A stretch of DNA of 64,000 nucleotides. It comes from Pedobacter suwonensis. GTDB taxonomy: Bacteria > Bacteroidota > Bacteroidia > Sphingobacteriales > Sphingobacteriaceae. Where the stretch lies: contig NZ_FOJM01000004.1 of NCBI RefSeq assembly GCF_900111825.1, positions 246,197 to 310,196 on the forward strand, read 5' to 3'. Of the stretch, positions 1 through 10,927 are shown one piece after another (positions within the stretch are counted from its first letter, which is position 1; each line of letters starts with the position of its first letter). The translations under genes and the position numbers were made by a program. The notes under the pieces are model-generated. The model was not told where the DNA came from and ran no database searches. It saw only the letters and a list, made by a program, of their open reading frames with translations.

Positions 1-1
1 C

Positions 2-520
2 GATAATGGCACTGGTTTAGGACAACCAAACGCAGGTAGTACGCGCCCGTTTCCGGTAGCTAAATTTTCCGAGCTTTATTTTGTTGCAGCCGAAGCAGCG
101 GTGAAAGGAGCAACAACCAAAGCTGGCAAAAGCGCCCGCGAACTCATTAATGTAATTCGTGCAAGAGCTGGTAAATGGCGTTTCGATAACAACGGAAATG
201 TGGCTAAAGTTGCAGATAATAGTGCAGCGATGGTTGCGGCTACCCCGGCTACAATAGATATCAATTATATTTTGGCCGAACGTTCAAGAGAGTATTATGC
301 TGAAGGTTACCGCAGGTACGATCTGATCCGTACCCAGAAATGGAGTGAGCTTGCTGCTACCTATACCATCGCAGGAACTGCATACGGCGATCACACGCCA
401 CAAACCGTAACCCGTACCATTACGCCTAACTTATATTTACGTCCTATCCCTCAGGCGCAAATAGACGGAATGCAGATGAGTGCAGATGAAAAGAAAGCGT
501 ACCAGAATCCTGGATATTAA
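2..520 (+). CDS. SusD/RagB-family outer-membrane glycan-binding lipoprotein, C-terminal part (gene cut by window edge)
   Basis: The reading frame is open from the first bases of the window, so the gene starts upstream. The last 172 residues carry the usual SusD C-terminal pattern: a helix ending EAAVKG, then LINVIRARAG, then INYILAERSREYYAEGYRRY followed by DLIRTQKW, and near the end YLRPIPQAQIDG and the terminal YQNPGY. SusD proteins are surface lipoproteins that sit on a SusC porin and capture oligosaccharides for import. The lipobox and N-terminal TPR helices are outside the window, as must be the SusC partner. The next gene on the same strand is a GH115 alpha-glucuronidase, so a xylan-type substrate is inferred. 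A strong terminator follows, so the GH115 gene may be transcribed separately. Confidence 0.93.
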   Translation, partial: DNGTGLGQPNAGSTRPFPVAKFSELYFVAAEAAVKGATTKAGKSARELINVIRARAGKWRFDNNGNVAKVADNSAAMVAATPATIDINYILAERSREYYAEGYRRYDLIRTQKWSELAATYTIAGTAYGDHTPQTVTRTITPNLYLRPIPQAQIDGMQMSADEKKAYQNPGY

Positions 521-542
521 TAATACTTTGGTTTAGTTGGGT

Positions 543-577
543 GGGCGGCGTCAATTGATGTCGCTCATTCGTTTTTT
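543..577 (+). terminator. Rho-independent terminator after the SusD gene
   Basis: GGGCGGCGTCAA (543-554) pairs with TTGATGTCGCTC (555-566) over its full length with a few G-U pairs. A run of six T follows at 572-577. It lies 23 bases after the SusD stop. Confidence 0.75.
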
Positions 578-737
578 ATAAAAGTGCCTGCCTTTTTTTG
601 CCACCAGAAGATTTTGGGCAAATAAAATCACTATTCCGAAATAAAAATCCCACTTGCTAACCTGTTACTTCAATAGCTTAAATACCGGCTAGCTTAAAAA
701 AAATAAAGATCAATCAAGAACCTAATTTCTTTCCCTA

Positions 738-3650
738 ATGCCAGTAAATTTTTTTAAAAAAAGCCATATTTTTTTTACGTTCCTTATCCTTTTCTCTTTT
801 TGGATTAATTATACTAAAGCCCAGGCAAGTTTAGGTTTGGAAAAGCAATTTATTCAAGAAACCAGAAAGAATAAAGAAGATTTTGCATTGATAGAAAAAG
901 GAACCGCAACAAATATTTTTTATGATGGGAATGATTATAAAGGCGTAATAAGGGCAATTGGCGATTTAAGTCAGGATTTTTTCCGCGTATCGGGCCTTAA
1001 GCCGGAATTAAAAAGCATGAGTCCTGCTGGCAAGTCTGCTATTATAATCGGAACCCTTGGTAAAAGCAAACTCATTGATCAGTTGGTCTCATCAGGTAAG
1101 CTGAGCAGTTCTACCATTTCTGGCAAATGGGAGAGTTTTGTTATATCAACTGTTAAAAATCCGTTTCCCGGCGTCAATCAGGCATTGGTTATTGCAGGGA
1201 GCGACAAAAGGGGAACCATATATGGCATATACGAAGTATCAGAACAATTAGGCGTATCGCCATGGTATTGGTGGGCCGATGTTCCGCCCAAACCCCGCCA
1301 AAGTGCATTTGCGCTTTCCGGGACTTACAGTTCTGGTGAACCTGCGGTAAAATACCGGGGGATATTTATTAATGATGAAGCCCCGGCCATGACAGGTTGG
1401 GCCAAAGAGAAGTTTGACGGGATGAACAGTAAAATGTATACCCATATGTTTGAGCTGCTGCTTCGTCTGCGTGGAAATTACCTGTGGCCAGCCATGTGGA
1501 GTAATGCATTTAATGAAGATGATCCTGAAAATCCACGTCTGGCCGACGAATATGGTATTGTTATGGGCACTTCCCATCATGAACCGATGATCCGCGCGCA
1601 ACAGGAATGGAAAAAACATGGGGTTGGCGCCTGGAATTATGCAACAAACCCTCAGGGGTTAAACGTTTTCTGGCAGGAGGGAATTAAAAGAAACAAAAAC
1701 TACGAAAGCCTGGTTACGATGGGCATGCGTGGAGATGGAGACGAACCCATGGTTGAAGGTGGAGATATGGCATCCAATGTGAAGTTGCTGGAGAATATTA
1801 TTACGGATCAACGCAAAATTCTTACAGAAAATATGGATCAGCCTGTAGAAAAGATTCCACAGCTTTGGGCCATATATAAAGAAGTTAAAGATTATTACGA
1901 TTTCGGAATGAAAGTTCCTGATGATATTACCTTATTGTGGGCCGATGACAACTGGGGCAACTTAAGGCATTTGCCCACTGCGCAGGAGCGCAAACGGAGC
2001 GGTGGATCAGGAATCTACTATCATTTCGATTATGTTGGCGCACCCAGAAATTATAAATGGCTAAATACCACTTCCCTGCCAAAAGTATGGGAGCAAATGA
2101 ATCTGGCTTCTCAGTATGGCGCCGACCGTGTTTGGGTGGTAAATGTTGGCGACCTGAAACCCATGGAGATTCCCATCGAGTTCTTTTTACGTATGGCCTG
2201 GAACCCCAACGCGATGAGCCGTGAAAAGCTGGCAGGTTTTCTTGAACACTGGGCAACACGCGAATTTGGAACCGGCCAGGCAAAAGAAATTGCAGATTTA
2301 GTGCGCCTCTACTCCAAATATACCACCAGGCGCAAACCTGAACTACTGAGTCCTGAAACTTTTAGTTTGGCAAACTTCAACGAAGCGCAACGTGTAAGTA
2401 TGGAATGGAGCGCATTAAACAGCAGGGCAGCACAGGTGAATGAGCAATTGCCTCAGCAATATAAAGATGCATTTTATCAATTGGTCTATTATCCCATCCA
2501 GGCGATGAAAACGGTTACCGATTTATACATTGCGGTTGGTAAAAACAGACTTTATTTTAAGCAGGGGAGAGCTGCGGCCAATCTTCAACGCAACCTTGCG
2601 CTCGATCTTTTTAAACAGGATCAACAGCTTAGCGATGAGTATAACCATCAATTAGCTGGCGGCAAATGGAACCATATGATGGACCAGGTAAGAATTGGGT
2701 ATACGAGTTGGAACGATCCGAAGAAAAATATCATGCCGAAAACAGACGAAATCCAGGTGCCTTCAGCATCGGGCTTTGGTGTTGCCATAGATGGTTCATT
2801 TGATAGCTGGCCCTCAGCCGCTCCGGCGCCAACGCTTCCGGCATTCGAATCTTTAAATAAATCGGAGTCTTACTTTGAAGTTTTTGCAAAGGGGGCTGCA
2901 GCGATCAATTTCCAGTTAAAAGCCGATCAGTGGATCCGTTTGAAAAAGGAAAGTGTTCCCGGTACAAATGATTACCGTGTATTCGTTGATATCGACTGGA
3001 CCAAACTAAACAGTGGAAAACACGAAGGTAAAATCCAGATATCTGGTGACACGACCACTGTCGTCATTAATGTGAAAGCCAATAAGGCAACACCAAAGCA
3101 ATTGGCAGAAGCAAAAGGAACCTTTGCCAGTTTAGGTGCGCCAATTGCATTTGAGGCTTTCCTGGCCAGTAAAAAAGTATCCGGAAATGGGATCAGCTGG
3201 GAAGCCATACCGGGTTATGGAAGAGGAAAATCTGGTATGTCGGTTTTTCCGGTCACCTCTGCTTCGCTTGAGCAGCCTGGTACGCCTGTGTTAGAATATC
3301 CTGTTTTCTTTGCAGAAAGCGGTGAGGCTAAAATTGATTTGGTGGTAGGACCAACGGTAAATTTCTCGCCCGAAGGATTAAGGGTTGGAATTTCTGTAGA
3401 TGGCGCAGCACCTCAAATCCTGACGATTATAGCTAAGCCCAGTGCCTCAGGATCTGATGCCAGTTGGGCAAACGCGGTAAAGGATAATGCCAGAACGCTT
3501 ACTTCTTCACATTCTTTTAAAAATACTGGCAGGCACACCGTAAAAATATGGATGGTTGATCCCGCAGTTGTTCTGGAAAAAATAATCATCTATAAAGATA
3601 AACTGCCATATAGTTATCTCGGGCCGATAGAAAATAAGATATTAAGATAG
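738..3650 (+). CDS. GH115 family xylan alpha-1,2-glucuronidase
   Basis: The 970-aa product has a hydrophobic N-terminus with a plausible signal peptide (residues about 1-28), so it acts in the periplasm or beyond. GH115 enzymes remove (4-O-methyl)glucuronic acid side chains from xylan. Signature segments are PWYWWADVPP, YRGIFINDEAP, NYLWPAMWSNAF, GTSHHEPM and MRGDGDEPM in the first half, followed by a long helical region and a beta-rich C-terminal domain (about residues 790-970), the usual GH115 order and length. The start at 738 is the first ATG of the frame; the leader begins at once after it. It lies between a SusD gene and two CE1-type esterases, fitting a glucuronoxylan locus. The family is secure from these motifs; substrate fine detail is inferred. 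Confidence 0.92.
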   Translation: MPVNFFKKSHIFFTFLILFSFWINYTKAQASLGLEKQFIQETRKNKEDFALIEKGTATNIFYDGNDYKGVIRAIGDLSQDFFRVSGLKPELKSMSPAGKSAIIIGTLGKSKLIDQLVSSGKLSSSTISGKWESFVISTVKNPFPGVNQALVIAGSDKRGTIYGIYEVSEQLGVSPWYWWADVPPKPRQSAFALSGTYSSGEPAVKYRGIFINDEAPAMTGWAKEKFDGMNSKMYTHMFELLLRLRGNYLWPAMWSNAFNEDDPENPRLADEYGIVMGTSHHEPMIRAQQEWKKHGVGAWNYATNPQGLNVFWQEGIKRNKNYESLVTMGMRGDGDEPMVEGGDMASNVKLLENIITDQRKILTENMDQPVEKIPQLWAIYKEVKDYYDFGMKVPDDITLLWADDNWGNLRHLPTAQERKRSGGSGIYYHFDYVGAPRNYKWLNTTSLPKVWEQMNLASQYGADRVWVVNVGDLKPMEIPIEFFLRMAWNPNAMSREKLAGFLEHWATREFGTGQAKEIADLVRLYSKYTTRRKPELLSPETFSLANFNEAQRVSMEWSALNSRAAQVNEQLPQQYKDAFYQLVYYPIQAMKTVTDLYIAVGKNRLYFKQGRAAANLQRNLALDLFKQDQQLSDEYNHQLAGGKWNHMMDQVRIGYTSWNDPKKNIMPKTDEIQVPSASGFGVAIDGSFDSWPSAAPAPTLPAFESLNKSESYFEVFAKGAAAINFQLKADQWIRLKKESVPGTNDYRVFVDIDWTKLNSGKHEGKIQISGDTTTVVINVKANKATPKQLAEAKGTFASLGAPIAFEAFLASKKVSGNGISWEAIPGYGRGKSGMSVFPVTSASLEQPGTPVLEYPVFFAESGEAKIDLVVGPTVNFSPEGLRVGISVDGAAPQILTIIAKPSASGSDASWANAVKDNARTLTSSHSFKNTGRHTVKIWMVDPAVVLEKIIIYKDKLPYSYLGPIENKILR

Positions 3651-4273
3651 AGTCTGTTTAAAAGTTATATAAAATTAATTCGTGTGTCAGTTTGAGCGTA
3701 GCAGACTATTTCAACGCATTAATAAAAGCAATCGATTTCGTTACTATTGATGGATACCAATAGAATGGTCGTCATTGCGAGGAGGAACGACGAAGCAATC
3801 TATCATACTAATAAGCCTTACTATAAACCTGAGTTCGATTATTAATATTGTCTCTCGTTAGCTTATATCGGTTATTTGATTAAGAGGCCGTCACCCTGAA
3901 CCGAGCCTTAGCGAGCTCACCGAAGGTAATTCATTTCAGGGTCTTTCCTGCTAAAAAGATGCTGAAACAAGTTCAGCATGACGAATCGGCCAGGGACGGG
4001 TCGTTTATAAGGCAGTATTTTAATTAAATAATTATCGAGTTCAGGTTATAAAGATTGCTTCGTCGGCTGAAAAAGCCTTCTCAGCAATGACGATTCTTCA
4101 CGCCTATAATTAATTAAAATCCCTGTTATTCATATTGATTTTTATTAAATAAATTATCCTTAATGTGACAACAAAAGACAATTTATATTGGTTATGAAAA
4201 ATTTAAACATTTTCATGGTTATTTGAATTAACATATGAAAAATTAATGTCCAGCCGAATATTTAAAACAGACT
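3649..4273. repeat. Composite intergenic repeat: MITE-like ends enclosing two other repeat types (gene-free 3651-4331)
   Basis: The 681-base gap between convergent genes holds no credible gene. AGTCTGTTT at 3651-3659 is inverted as AAACAGACT at 4265-4273. Inside are GTCATTGCGAGGAGG...GAAGCAATC (3772-3801), its inverted partner AGATTGCTTCGTCGGC...GCAATGACG (about 4049-4092), and a GTCACCCTGAA...TTCAGCATGACGA unit (3889-3985). The left end resembles units at 5515 and 13315 that share a GTCAGTNTGNGCGTAG core and ATTAATAAAAG. These are non-coding dispersed repeats; any mobility is inferred from the inverted ends. Confidence 0.7.
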
Positions 4274-4331
4274 GGGTATCAATCGCTATTCAGCGCCAAA
4301 AGTAGCATGTGTATATTAATTATTTAACACC

Positions 4332-5510
<1,179 letters not shown>

Positions 5511-5514
5511 TTAG

Positions 5515-5772
5515 CAGCTGTTAAAAAATTAAATAAATTTATTTGATCTGTCAGTTTGCGCGTAGTCGAAGACCATTTAACCTGTTAATAAAAGCACTTT
5601 TACCATGCTACTGTTGACAGATTCCAAAAAAATATCATCATTGCGGGGAGGAACGACAAAGCAATCTGTCATGCTATTATCCTTACTATAAAGATTGCTT
5701 CGTCGGCTGCAAAAGACTTCTCGCAATGACGATTCTTCACGAGTTGACTTTTATGCAGGTTACCAGAATAAT
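5515..5772. repeat. Intergenic repeats between the two esterase genes
   Basis: A unit beginning CTGTTAAAAAATTAAAT at about 5517 has the GTCAGTTTGCGCGTAG core also seen at 3649 and 13315. It is followed by TCATTGCGGGGAGGAACGAC (from 5638) and the inverted partner AGATTGCTTCGTCGGC...GCAATGACG (5693-5731). These two halves can form a long hairpin in RNA read from either side. Confidence 0.65.
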
Positions 5773-6939
<1,167 letters not shown>

Positions 6940-7087
6940 TTAAGCAGATTGCTTAAAGATAATGGATATATCTATTTGGGGTTGCGCAGATTGTTTAGTT
7001 TTATAGCAGAAATGTTTAATGCCATTCAGGTAAATGGTTAGCCAATCTTTTGCAGCGCTAAACCCGGTTCTCGGCTTTCTTAACCAA

Positions 7088-7118
7088 TAAAAAAAGGCGG
7101 CCCGTAAACGAACCGCCT
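7088..7118 (-). terminator. Rho-independent terminator of the GIN-domain gene
   Basis: On the minus strand AGGCGG and CCGCCT (7113-7118 and 7095-7100) form a stem followed by a T run (7094-7088). It lies just after the stop codon at 7142. Confidence 0.8.
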
Positions 7119-7141
7119 GAATCAAGTATAATTCCTTTTCT

Positions 7142-7732
7142 TTATTTACCAAGCAAGGCAAGTGAATTTTCAGTGTTTAAACTGGTTTTGGTATTAGCGG
7201 CAACAAATTTGTCCATCGTTAACTTTTGTTCTTTGCCCATTACCAGCATATGGTCGCCGGTTGAGCCGCTTAAGGTTAAGTCAGCATGATCTTCAATCAC
7301 TGTATACAATCCTTCAGTTTGTGAGTTTAAGTCTAAGGATGCATTTCCGCTTAAAAAAACCTGCAGGTATTGCGCATTGATTTTACCTTGTGTTTTTACT
7401 TTAGCATTATCCATGGCTTGGATTCGGTAAATATCATTTACATAAATGGTCAGTTTCGCAGTGTTATTGTCTGCAGCGGAAATTTCTAAACCATCTCCGC
7501 TTTGCATCACCTTAACTTCTCCGCTGTTTTCATCCGCATAGCTAATGCCTGTACGTTTTCCCTGTATAATGGTCAGCTCTACATTTCCTTTTACTTTAAT
7601 GCGTTTGAAGTTCAACACTTTTGAAGCATGAACTGGTTTAATGGTTTCAGTTGCATGAGCTGATACTACTGCTGAAGTTGATAATACCAATGCTAAAGAT
7701 GATGCGAATAATGTTTTAAGTAAAGTTTTCAT
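7142..7732 (-). CDS. GIN-domain (DUF2807) secreted protein
   Basis: The 196-aa protein has a clear signal peptide (about residues 1-28, ending SAHA). The rest is the head GIN domain, a right-handed beta-helix-like fold: FKRIKVKGNVELTIIQGKR, VKMTQSG-like DGLEISA, IYRIQAMDNAKVKTQG, LQVFLSGNASLDL and VIEDHADLTLSGSTGDH. GIN-domain proteins are common in Bacteroidota as putative envelope or adhesin-like proteins; no precise function is established. It has its own terminator and stands alone, divergent from the tmRNA gene. Confidence 0.85.
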   Translation of the reverse strand: MKTLLKTLFASSLALVLSTSAVVSAHATETIKPVHASKVLNFKRIKVKGNVELTIIQGKRTGISYADENSGEVKVMQSGDGLEISAADNNTAKLTIYVNDIYRIQAMDNAKVKTQGKINAQYLQVFLSGNASLDLNSQTEGLYTVIEDHADLTLSGSTGDHMLVMGKEQKLTMDKFVAANTKTSLNTENSLALLGK

Positions 7733-8052
7733 ATGCTTTAAATTTTAAGTTTTTATAATGTTTTTATTGATTGTTCTGATTATAAGACGTGCAGACCCGG
7801 CAAACGTTTCAGCGTAAATCAGGGCATTATACCAGTCTGGGGAGCCAATCGACCAACGCCCAAAATTTAAAGACAAAAAGATGGTGGTCGCTGTGAATTT
7901 TCCTGATTCGCTTTGCAGGTAGATGATCGTATTTCTTTTTTATTTGAGGAAGATGGGTTTTATTGTTGCCGTTGTGGTGATGCCTTTCGGGTTTCGGTAA
8001 CAATCAAATCCATGTTGATCTGGAGCATAACCTGATAGGTAAATGAAGGAAA
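7733..8052. other. Gene-free stretch between GIN-domain gene and tmRNA promoter
   Basis: No ORF with family features, no RNA structure and no repeat of the local families was seen here. It should hold the promoter of the GIN-domain gene, but no TAnnTTTG box was found on the minus strand. Confidence 0.5.
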
Positions 8053-8083
8053 TTGTGATTTAACACAGTTTTTCGTATATTTG
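8053..8083 (+). promoter_or_regulatory. Promoter of tmRNA, Bacteroidota type
   Basis: TTG at 8053-8055 and TATATTTG at 8076-8083 are 20 bases apart and match the Bacteroidota -33/-7 pattern (TTG-N19/20-TAnnTTTG). Transcription would begin near 8090, leaving a short 5' leader before the mature RNA. Confidence 0.65.
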
Positions 8084-8116
8084 TGGTCTGGTATTTGTAC
8101 CGGAAAAATTTTCTCT

Positions 8117-8480
8117 GGGGCCGTTCTTGGATTTGACGGGGTGGCGAAAGTTATGTTAGCATGCAGTGCGTTGTTCGGAGAGCACTTAAAGTGAACGATC
8201 AAATTTTAGTTGGCGAAAATACTTACGCCTTAGCTGCCTAGTTTAGAACTAGCTTAGCTTTTGTCCCTCTAACTGCTGCATTGTTGGGTTAGAATCTGGG
8301 GCATCGAAACAACAAAGCTGGCTTTAAGGAGATACGACTTAAAGTGAGACAAAGTATCTAAGGATATAAATAAGGTCGGTTTTCAGCCCGTTTATTTCCC
8401 GAAAATTAACTGAAAAATAAGCATGTAGAAGGTATAATTTATCTCACAACTGGACAAGGGTTCGACTCCCTTCGGCTCCA
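8117..8480 (+). ncRNA. ssrA: Transfer-messenger RNA (tmRNA)
   Basis: The RNA rescues stalled ribosomes by adding a degradation tag. The 5' end GGGGCCG (8117-8123) pairs with CGGCTCC near the 3' end (8473-8479) to form the tRNA-like acceptor stem, and GGTTCGACTCC (8459-8469) is the T arm. The first bases after the acceptor, TTCTTGGATTTGACGGGGT, are characteristic of tmRNA. The tag frame at 8212-8241 reads GENTYALAA followed by TAG, with the usual ALAA end. The terminal CCA is not encoded (A is followed by CAA), so it must be added after transcription. One-piece tmRNA of about 364 nt. Confidence 0.97.
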
Positions 8481-8484
8481 CAAG

Positions 8485-8515
8485 ACGGGATAATAGCAGT
8501 ATTATCCCGTTTTTT
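8485..8515 (+). terminator. Rho-independent terminator of tmRNA
   Basis: ACGGGATAAT (8485-8494) pairs perfectly with ATTATCCCGT (8501-8510) across a six-base loop and is followed by five more T. Confidence 0.93.
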
Positions 8516-8903
8516 AATTCACATATGTAGTTGATGCACAGTTTTTAATCGTCAAGATTCTAAAAATCAAGGTGTTCTATTAAAAAATGAATTATTTATT
8601 CAATTAATTGATAATCATCATTTTATTAAATTTAATCATTTAAGATGATGGGGAAATCGGACTCTTCAGTGTACATTCCTTCCCATTCTTTCTTCATTAT
8701 TGACTGATATTCTCTCAAAACATTCCCTGCTATTATCTCAAACCACCAAAAGCGTCTTCATTAACCGAATTCTCTTAGGAGTTTCTTCTGAGTGTTCTTT
8801 TTTAGAGTTTTTCTCTATATACCAGTTTTGTTCAAGATGAACATCTTAAAGTGTTTCTGTTATTGCTTATTATATATAACTTAAATCATTGATGAGTTTT
8901 TGA
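8516..8903. other. Gene-free stretch between tmRNA terminator and abiE control region
   Basis: This AT-rich stretch has no credible ORF on either strand. No copy of the tmRNA 3' end was found here that would mark an integrated element. Confidence 0.5.
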
Positions 8904-8938
8904 TTGCGAAAAGGGATGTAATTAGGGTCTTATTGCAA
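8904..8938 (+). promoter_or_regulatory. Upstream 35-bp operator-like element of the abiE operon
   Basis: Layout TTGC-N5-GGGAT-N7-GGGTC-N5-GCAA. It has the same length and the same outer TTGC/GCAA arms as the element at 9012-9046, and its first 21 bases match that element at about 16 positions. It is a candidate second binding site for the AbiEi regulator. Confidence 0.5.
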
Positions 8939-8977
8939 ATTATAACTTAAATATCAATAAAATAGCTAACTAAAAGC

Positions 8978-9008
8978 TTGGTTCCGATAATACAAAAATG
9001 TAAGTTTG
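8978..9008 (+). promoter_or_regulatory. Promoter of the abiE operon, Bacteroidota type
   Basis: TTG at 8978-8980 and TAAGTTTG at 9001-9008 are 20 bases apart. Transcription should begin near 9015, inside the operator at 9012-9046, which suggests repression by AbiEi. Confidence 0.65.
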
Positions 9009-9011
9009 TTA

Positions 9012-9046
9012 TTGCATAAAGGGTTGCAATAAAACCCATATCGCAA
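9012..9046 (+). promoter_or_regulatory. 35-bp interrupted palindrome, probable AbiEi operator
   Basis: TTGC-N5-GGGTT-N7-AACCC-N5-GCAA is a perfectly symmetric interrupted palindrome ending 15 bases before the abiEi start codon. AbiEi antitoxins are known to bind inverted repeats at their own promoter and repress it. The site overlaps the expected transcription start. Confidence 0.65.
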
Positions 9047-9061
9047 TCATTTACTAAAATA

Positions 9062-9871
9062 ATGGCAGAAAAATACAAATATTTAGAATCATTTATTGAT
9101 GAACAAAGGGCAAACGGTAAGTATAGCTTTGCTACGGAAGGTTTGCATAGTCAATTTGGCGTATCTGAAAATGCCTTGAAGAAAACGTTACAACGGCTCA
9201 AAAATCAGGAGTCGGTAGTAATGGTTCGAAGAGGATTTTATGTCATTGTTCCACCAGAATACAGAGCCAAAGGTATTATCCCGACCAGTTTGTATGTAAA
9301 TGATTTGATGAAGTTTTTAAATCGGGATTATTATGTCGCACTATTGAATGCGGCAGCTTATCACGGAGCAGCCCACCAGCAACCTCAAGACTATTCGATT
9401 ATTACAGAAGGTATTGCTTTGAGATCTATCAAAAATGATAAAGTGGGTATTCATTTTTACATTAAGAAATTCTGGAGCAAAGAAAGCATTATAAAGAGAA
9501 AAGTAGATACAGGATACATCAATATTTCATCACCAGAATTGACCGCTTTGGATTTGGTAAGTTATTATAATGAAGTGGGGGGATTTAATCGGGTAGCTAC
9601 CGTGATTGAAGAATTGAAAGAGAGCATAAATCCTGAAAAATTAGTAGAAACTGCAAAGTTGTATGATGAAATATCGGTCGTTCAGCGATTAGGATATGTG
9701 TTGGAATGTGTATTGGATGAAAATGAATTGAGTAACGCTTTACACAAATACTTGGAATCTATCCGGCATTACCCTGTATTACTCAGACCACAAAGAAAGA
9801 AACCTGAAAATATGATAACTGGTAATAAATGGAAAATTGTTCCTAACGTAGAAATAGAAGCAGATATATGA
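9062..9871 (+). CDS. AbiEi-like antitoxin / transcriptional regulator of an AbiE system
   Basis: The 269-aa protein starts with a winged-helix DNA-binding region (residues about 5-65; FGVSENALKKTLQRLKNQ followed by VRRGFYVIVPPEYR) and continues into the AbiEi C-terminal domain (YVALLNAAAYHGAAHQQP, ISSPELTALDLVSYYNEVGG). In the AbiE (type IV) toxin-antitoxin system this protein represses the operon and counteracts the AbiEii nucleotidyltransferase. The stop overlaps the start of the toxin gene by four bases (ATGA), the usual coupling. A promoter and paired operator elements stand upstream. The family is clear from the neighbour and the domain order; phage resistance is inferred from characterised AbiE systems. 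Confidence 0.88.
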   Translation: MAEKYKYLESFIDEQRANGKYSFATEGLHSQFGVSENALKKTLQRLKNQESVVMVRRGFYVIVPPEYRAKGIIPTSLYVNDLMKFLNRDYYVALLNAAAYHGAAHQQPQDYSIITEGIALRSIKNDKVGIHFYIKKFWSKESIIKRKVDTGYINISSPELTALDLVSYYNEVGGFNRVATVIEELKESINPEKLVETAKLYDEISVVQRLGYVLECVLDENELSNALHKYLESIRHYPVLLRPQRKKPENMITGNKWKIVPNVEIEADI

Positions 9872-10452
9872 TACCACAGTCTTACATAACAGCGTGGCGA
9901 AAGCAGGCTCCCTGGCAAGAAAACTATCAGGTAGAACAGGATTTGATTATACATCGAGCATTGATTGCTTTATTCAGTGATGAATTTGTTAAAGAGCGTT
10001 TGGCTTTTAGAGGAGGCATGGCATTGCATAAATTATTTTTATCTCCAGCGGCAAGGTATTCAGAAGATATTGATTTGGTACAGGTAAAAGCCGAACCATT
10101 TGGAGCAATCATTGACAGAATACGTGAACAGCTGTCTTTTTTAGGAAAGCCCAAAATCAAACAGAAAGAACATAACAATACCATTGTGTACAGTATTCTT
10201 TCAGAAGATGATGTACCGATAAAACTAAAAATAGAAGTCAATACCAGAGAGCATTTTTCAGTGTATGGCTTACAGGATATTCCTGTAAAATTAGATTCCG
10301 AATGGGATAACGGAGAAGCATTTGTACCGACTTATGGATTGGATGAATTATTGGCGACTAAACTTCGAGCATTATACCAACGTAAGAAAGGACGTGACTT
10401 ATTCGATCTGTGGTATGCGTTGATTAATGCAGATGTAATATCGAAAAAGTGA
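9868..10452 (+). CDS. AbiEii-like nucleotidyltransferase toxin, frameshifted after residue ~189
   Basis: The 194-aa product has the AbiEii nucleotidyltransferase motifs: RGGMALHKL (residues 48-56) with the catalytic SEDIDL (65-70), the third carboxylate strand IKLKIEVNTRE (118-128), and GLDELLATKLRALYQR with GRDLFDLWYAL (157-185). The frame then stops at 10450-10452. The missing C-terminal part is found at once in the -1 frame (10449-10646). Changing GTAATATCG near 10436-10443 by one added base would restore a product of about 259 residues reading DVNIEKVIEAF at the join. The cause may be a true mutation, a sequencing error, or slippage at the five A before the stop. All catalytic motifs precede the break. 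Confidence 0.85.
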   Translation: MIPQSYITAWRKQAPWQENYQVEQDLIIHRALIALFSDEFVKERLAFRGGMALHKLFLSPAARYSEDIDLVQVKAEPFGAIIDRIREQLSFLGKPKIKQKEHNNTIVYSILSEDDVPIKLKIEVNTREHFSVYGLQDIPVKLDSEWDNGEAFVPTYGLDELLATKLRALYQRKKGRDLFDLWYALINADVISKK

Positions 10453-10646
10453 TTGAAGCATTTAAACATTATATGAATGAGGAAGGGAATACTGTTGCGC
10501 AAAAAGAGTTTCTGGAAAATATGGAAAAGAAAATTGAAGATGCAGATTTCACCGGCGATATGAATGGATTGCTGAGAAGCGGAATTGAATACAATATCAA
10601 TGAAGCGTACGAATTAGTCAAAACAAATCTTTTGGAGAAGATTTAA
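10449..10646 (+). pseudogene. Displaced C-terminal part of the AbiEii toxin gene
   Basis: The 65-codon frame begins with GTG overlapping the toxin stop as GTGA, and reads VIEAFKHYMNEEGN, then FLENMEKKI and FTGDMNGLL. This is the expected C-terminal helical part of an AbiEii protein, continuing ADV(N)IEK of the upstream frame. The frame is otherwise intact, so the break is recent or artefactual. It could be expressed as a separate peptide through the GTGA overlap, but nothing shows that it is. Confidence 0.7.
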
Positions 10647-10927
10647 AAATGAAAGGAATATTAAGTTTAATTTAAAACCAACAAAAGGCTTTTGTTTTTG
10701 TAAAGATAATATATACAAATAATGGACAATTAAATTATTAAGTAATTCAGAGGTTTTGAATGGCTTGATCTTATTTGGAAGATATCATTTAAAATCTCAA
10801 ACCTTACAAAGAGCATTTTATTTTAAGATCAACATCGGCCTAAATTTTATGGCACCATGTCTTTGCATCTCCTGTAAATCCCTGATCTATCAGCTTAATA
10901 GATTCTAACTATTTCATTATAGAATTA
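10647..10927. other. Gene-free stretch between abiE and katG
   Basis: No gene, terminator or local repeat family was recognised in this AT-rich stretch. Confidence 0.45.

Noticed and set aside
10436..10452. Programmed -1 frameshift in abiEii
   Set aside because: The zero-frame codons TCG AAA AAG do not give a classical X XXY YYZ heptamer, and a single lost base explains the join equally well or better; kept only as a question in the findings.
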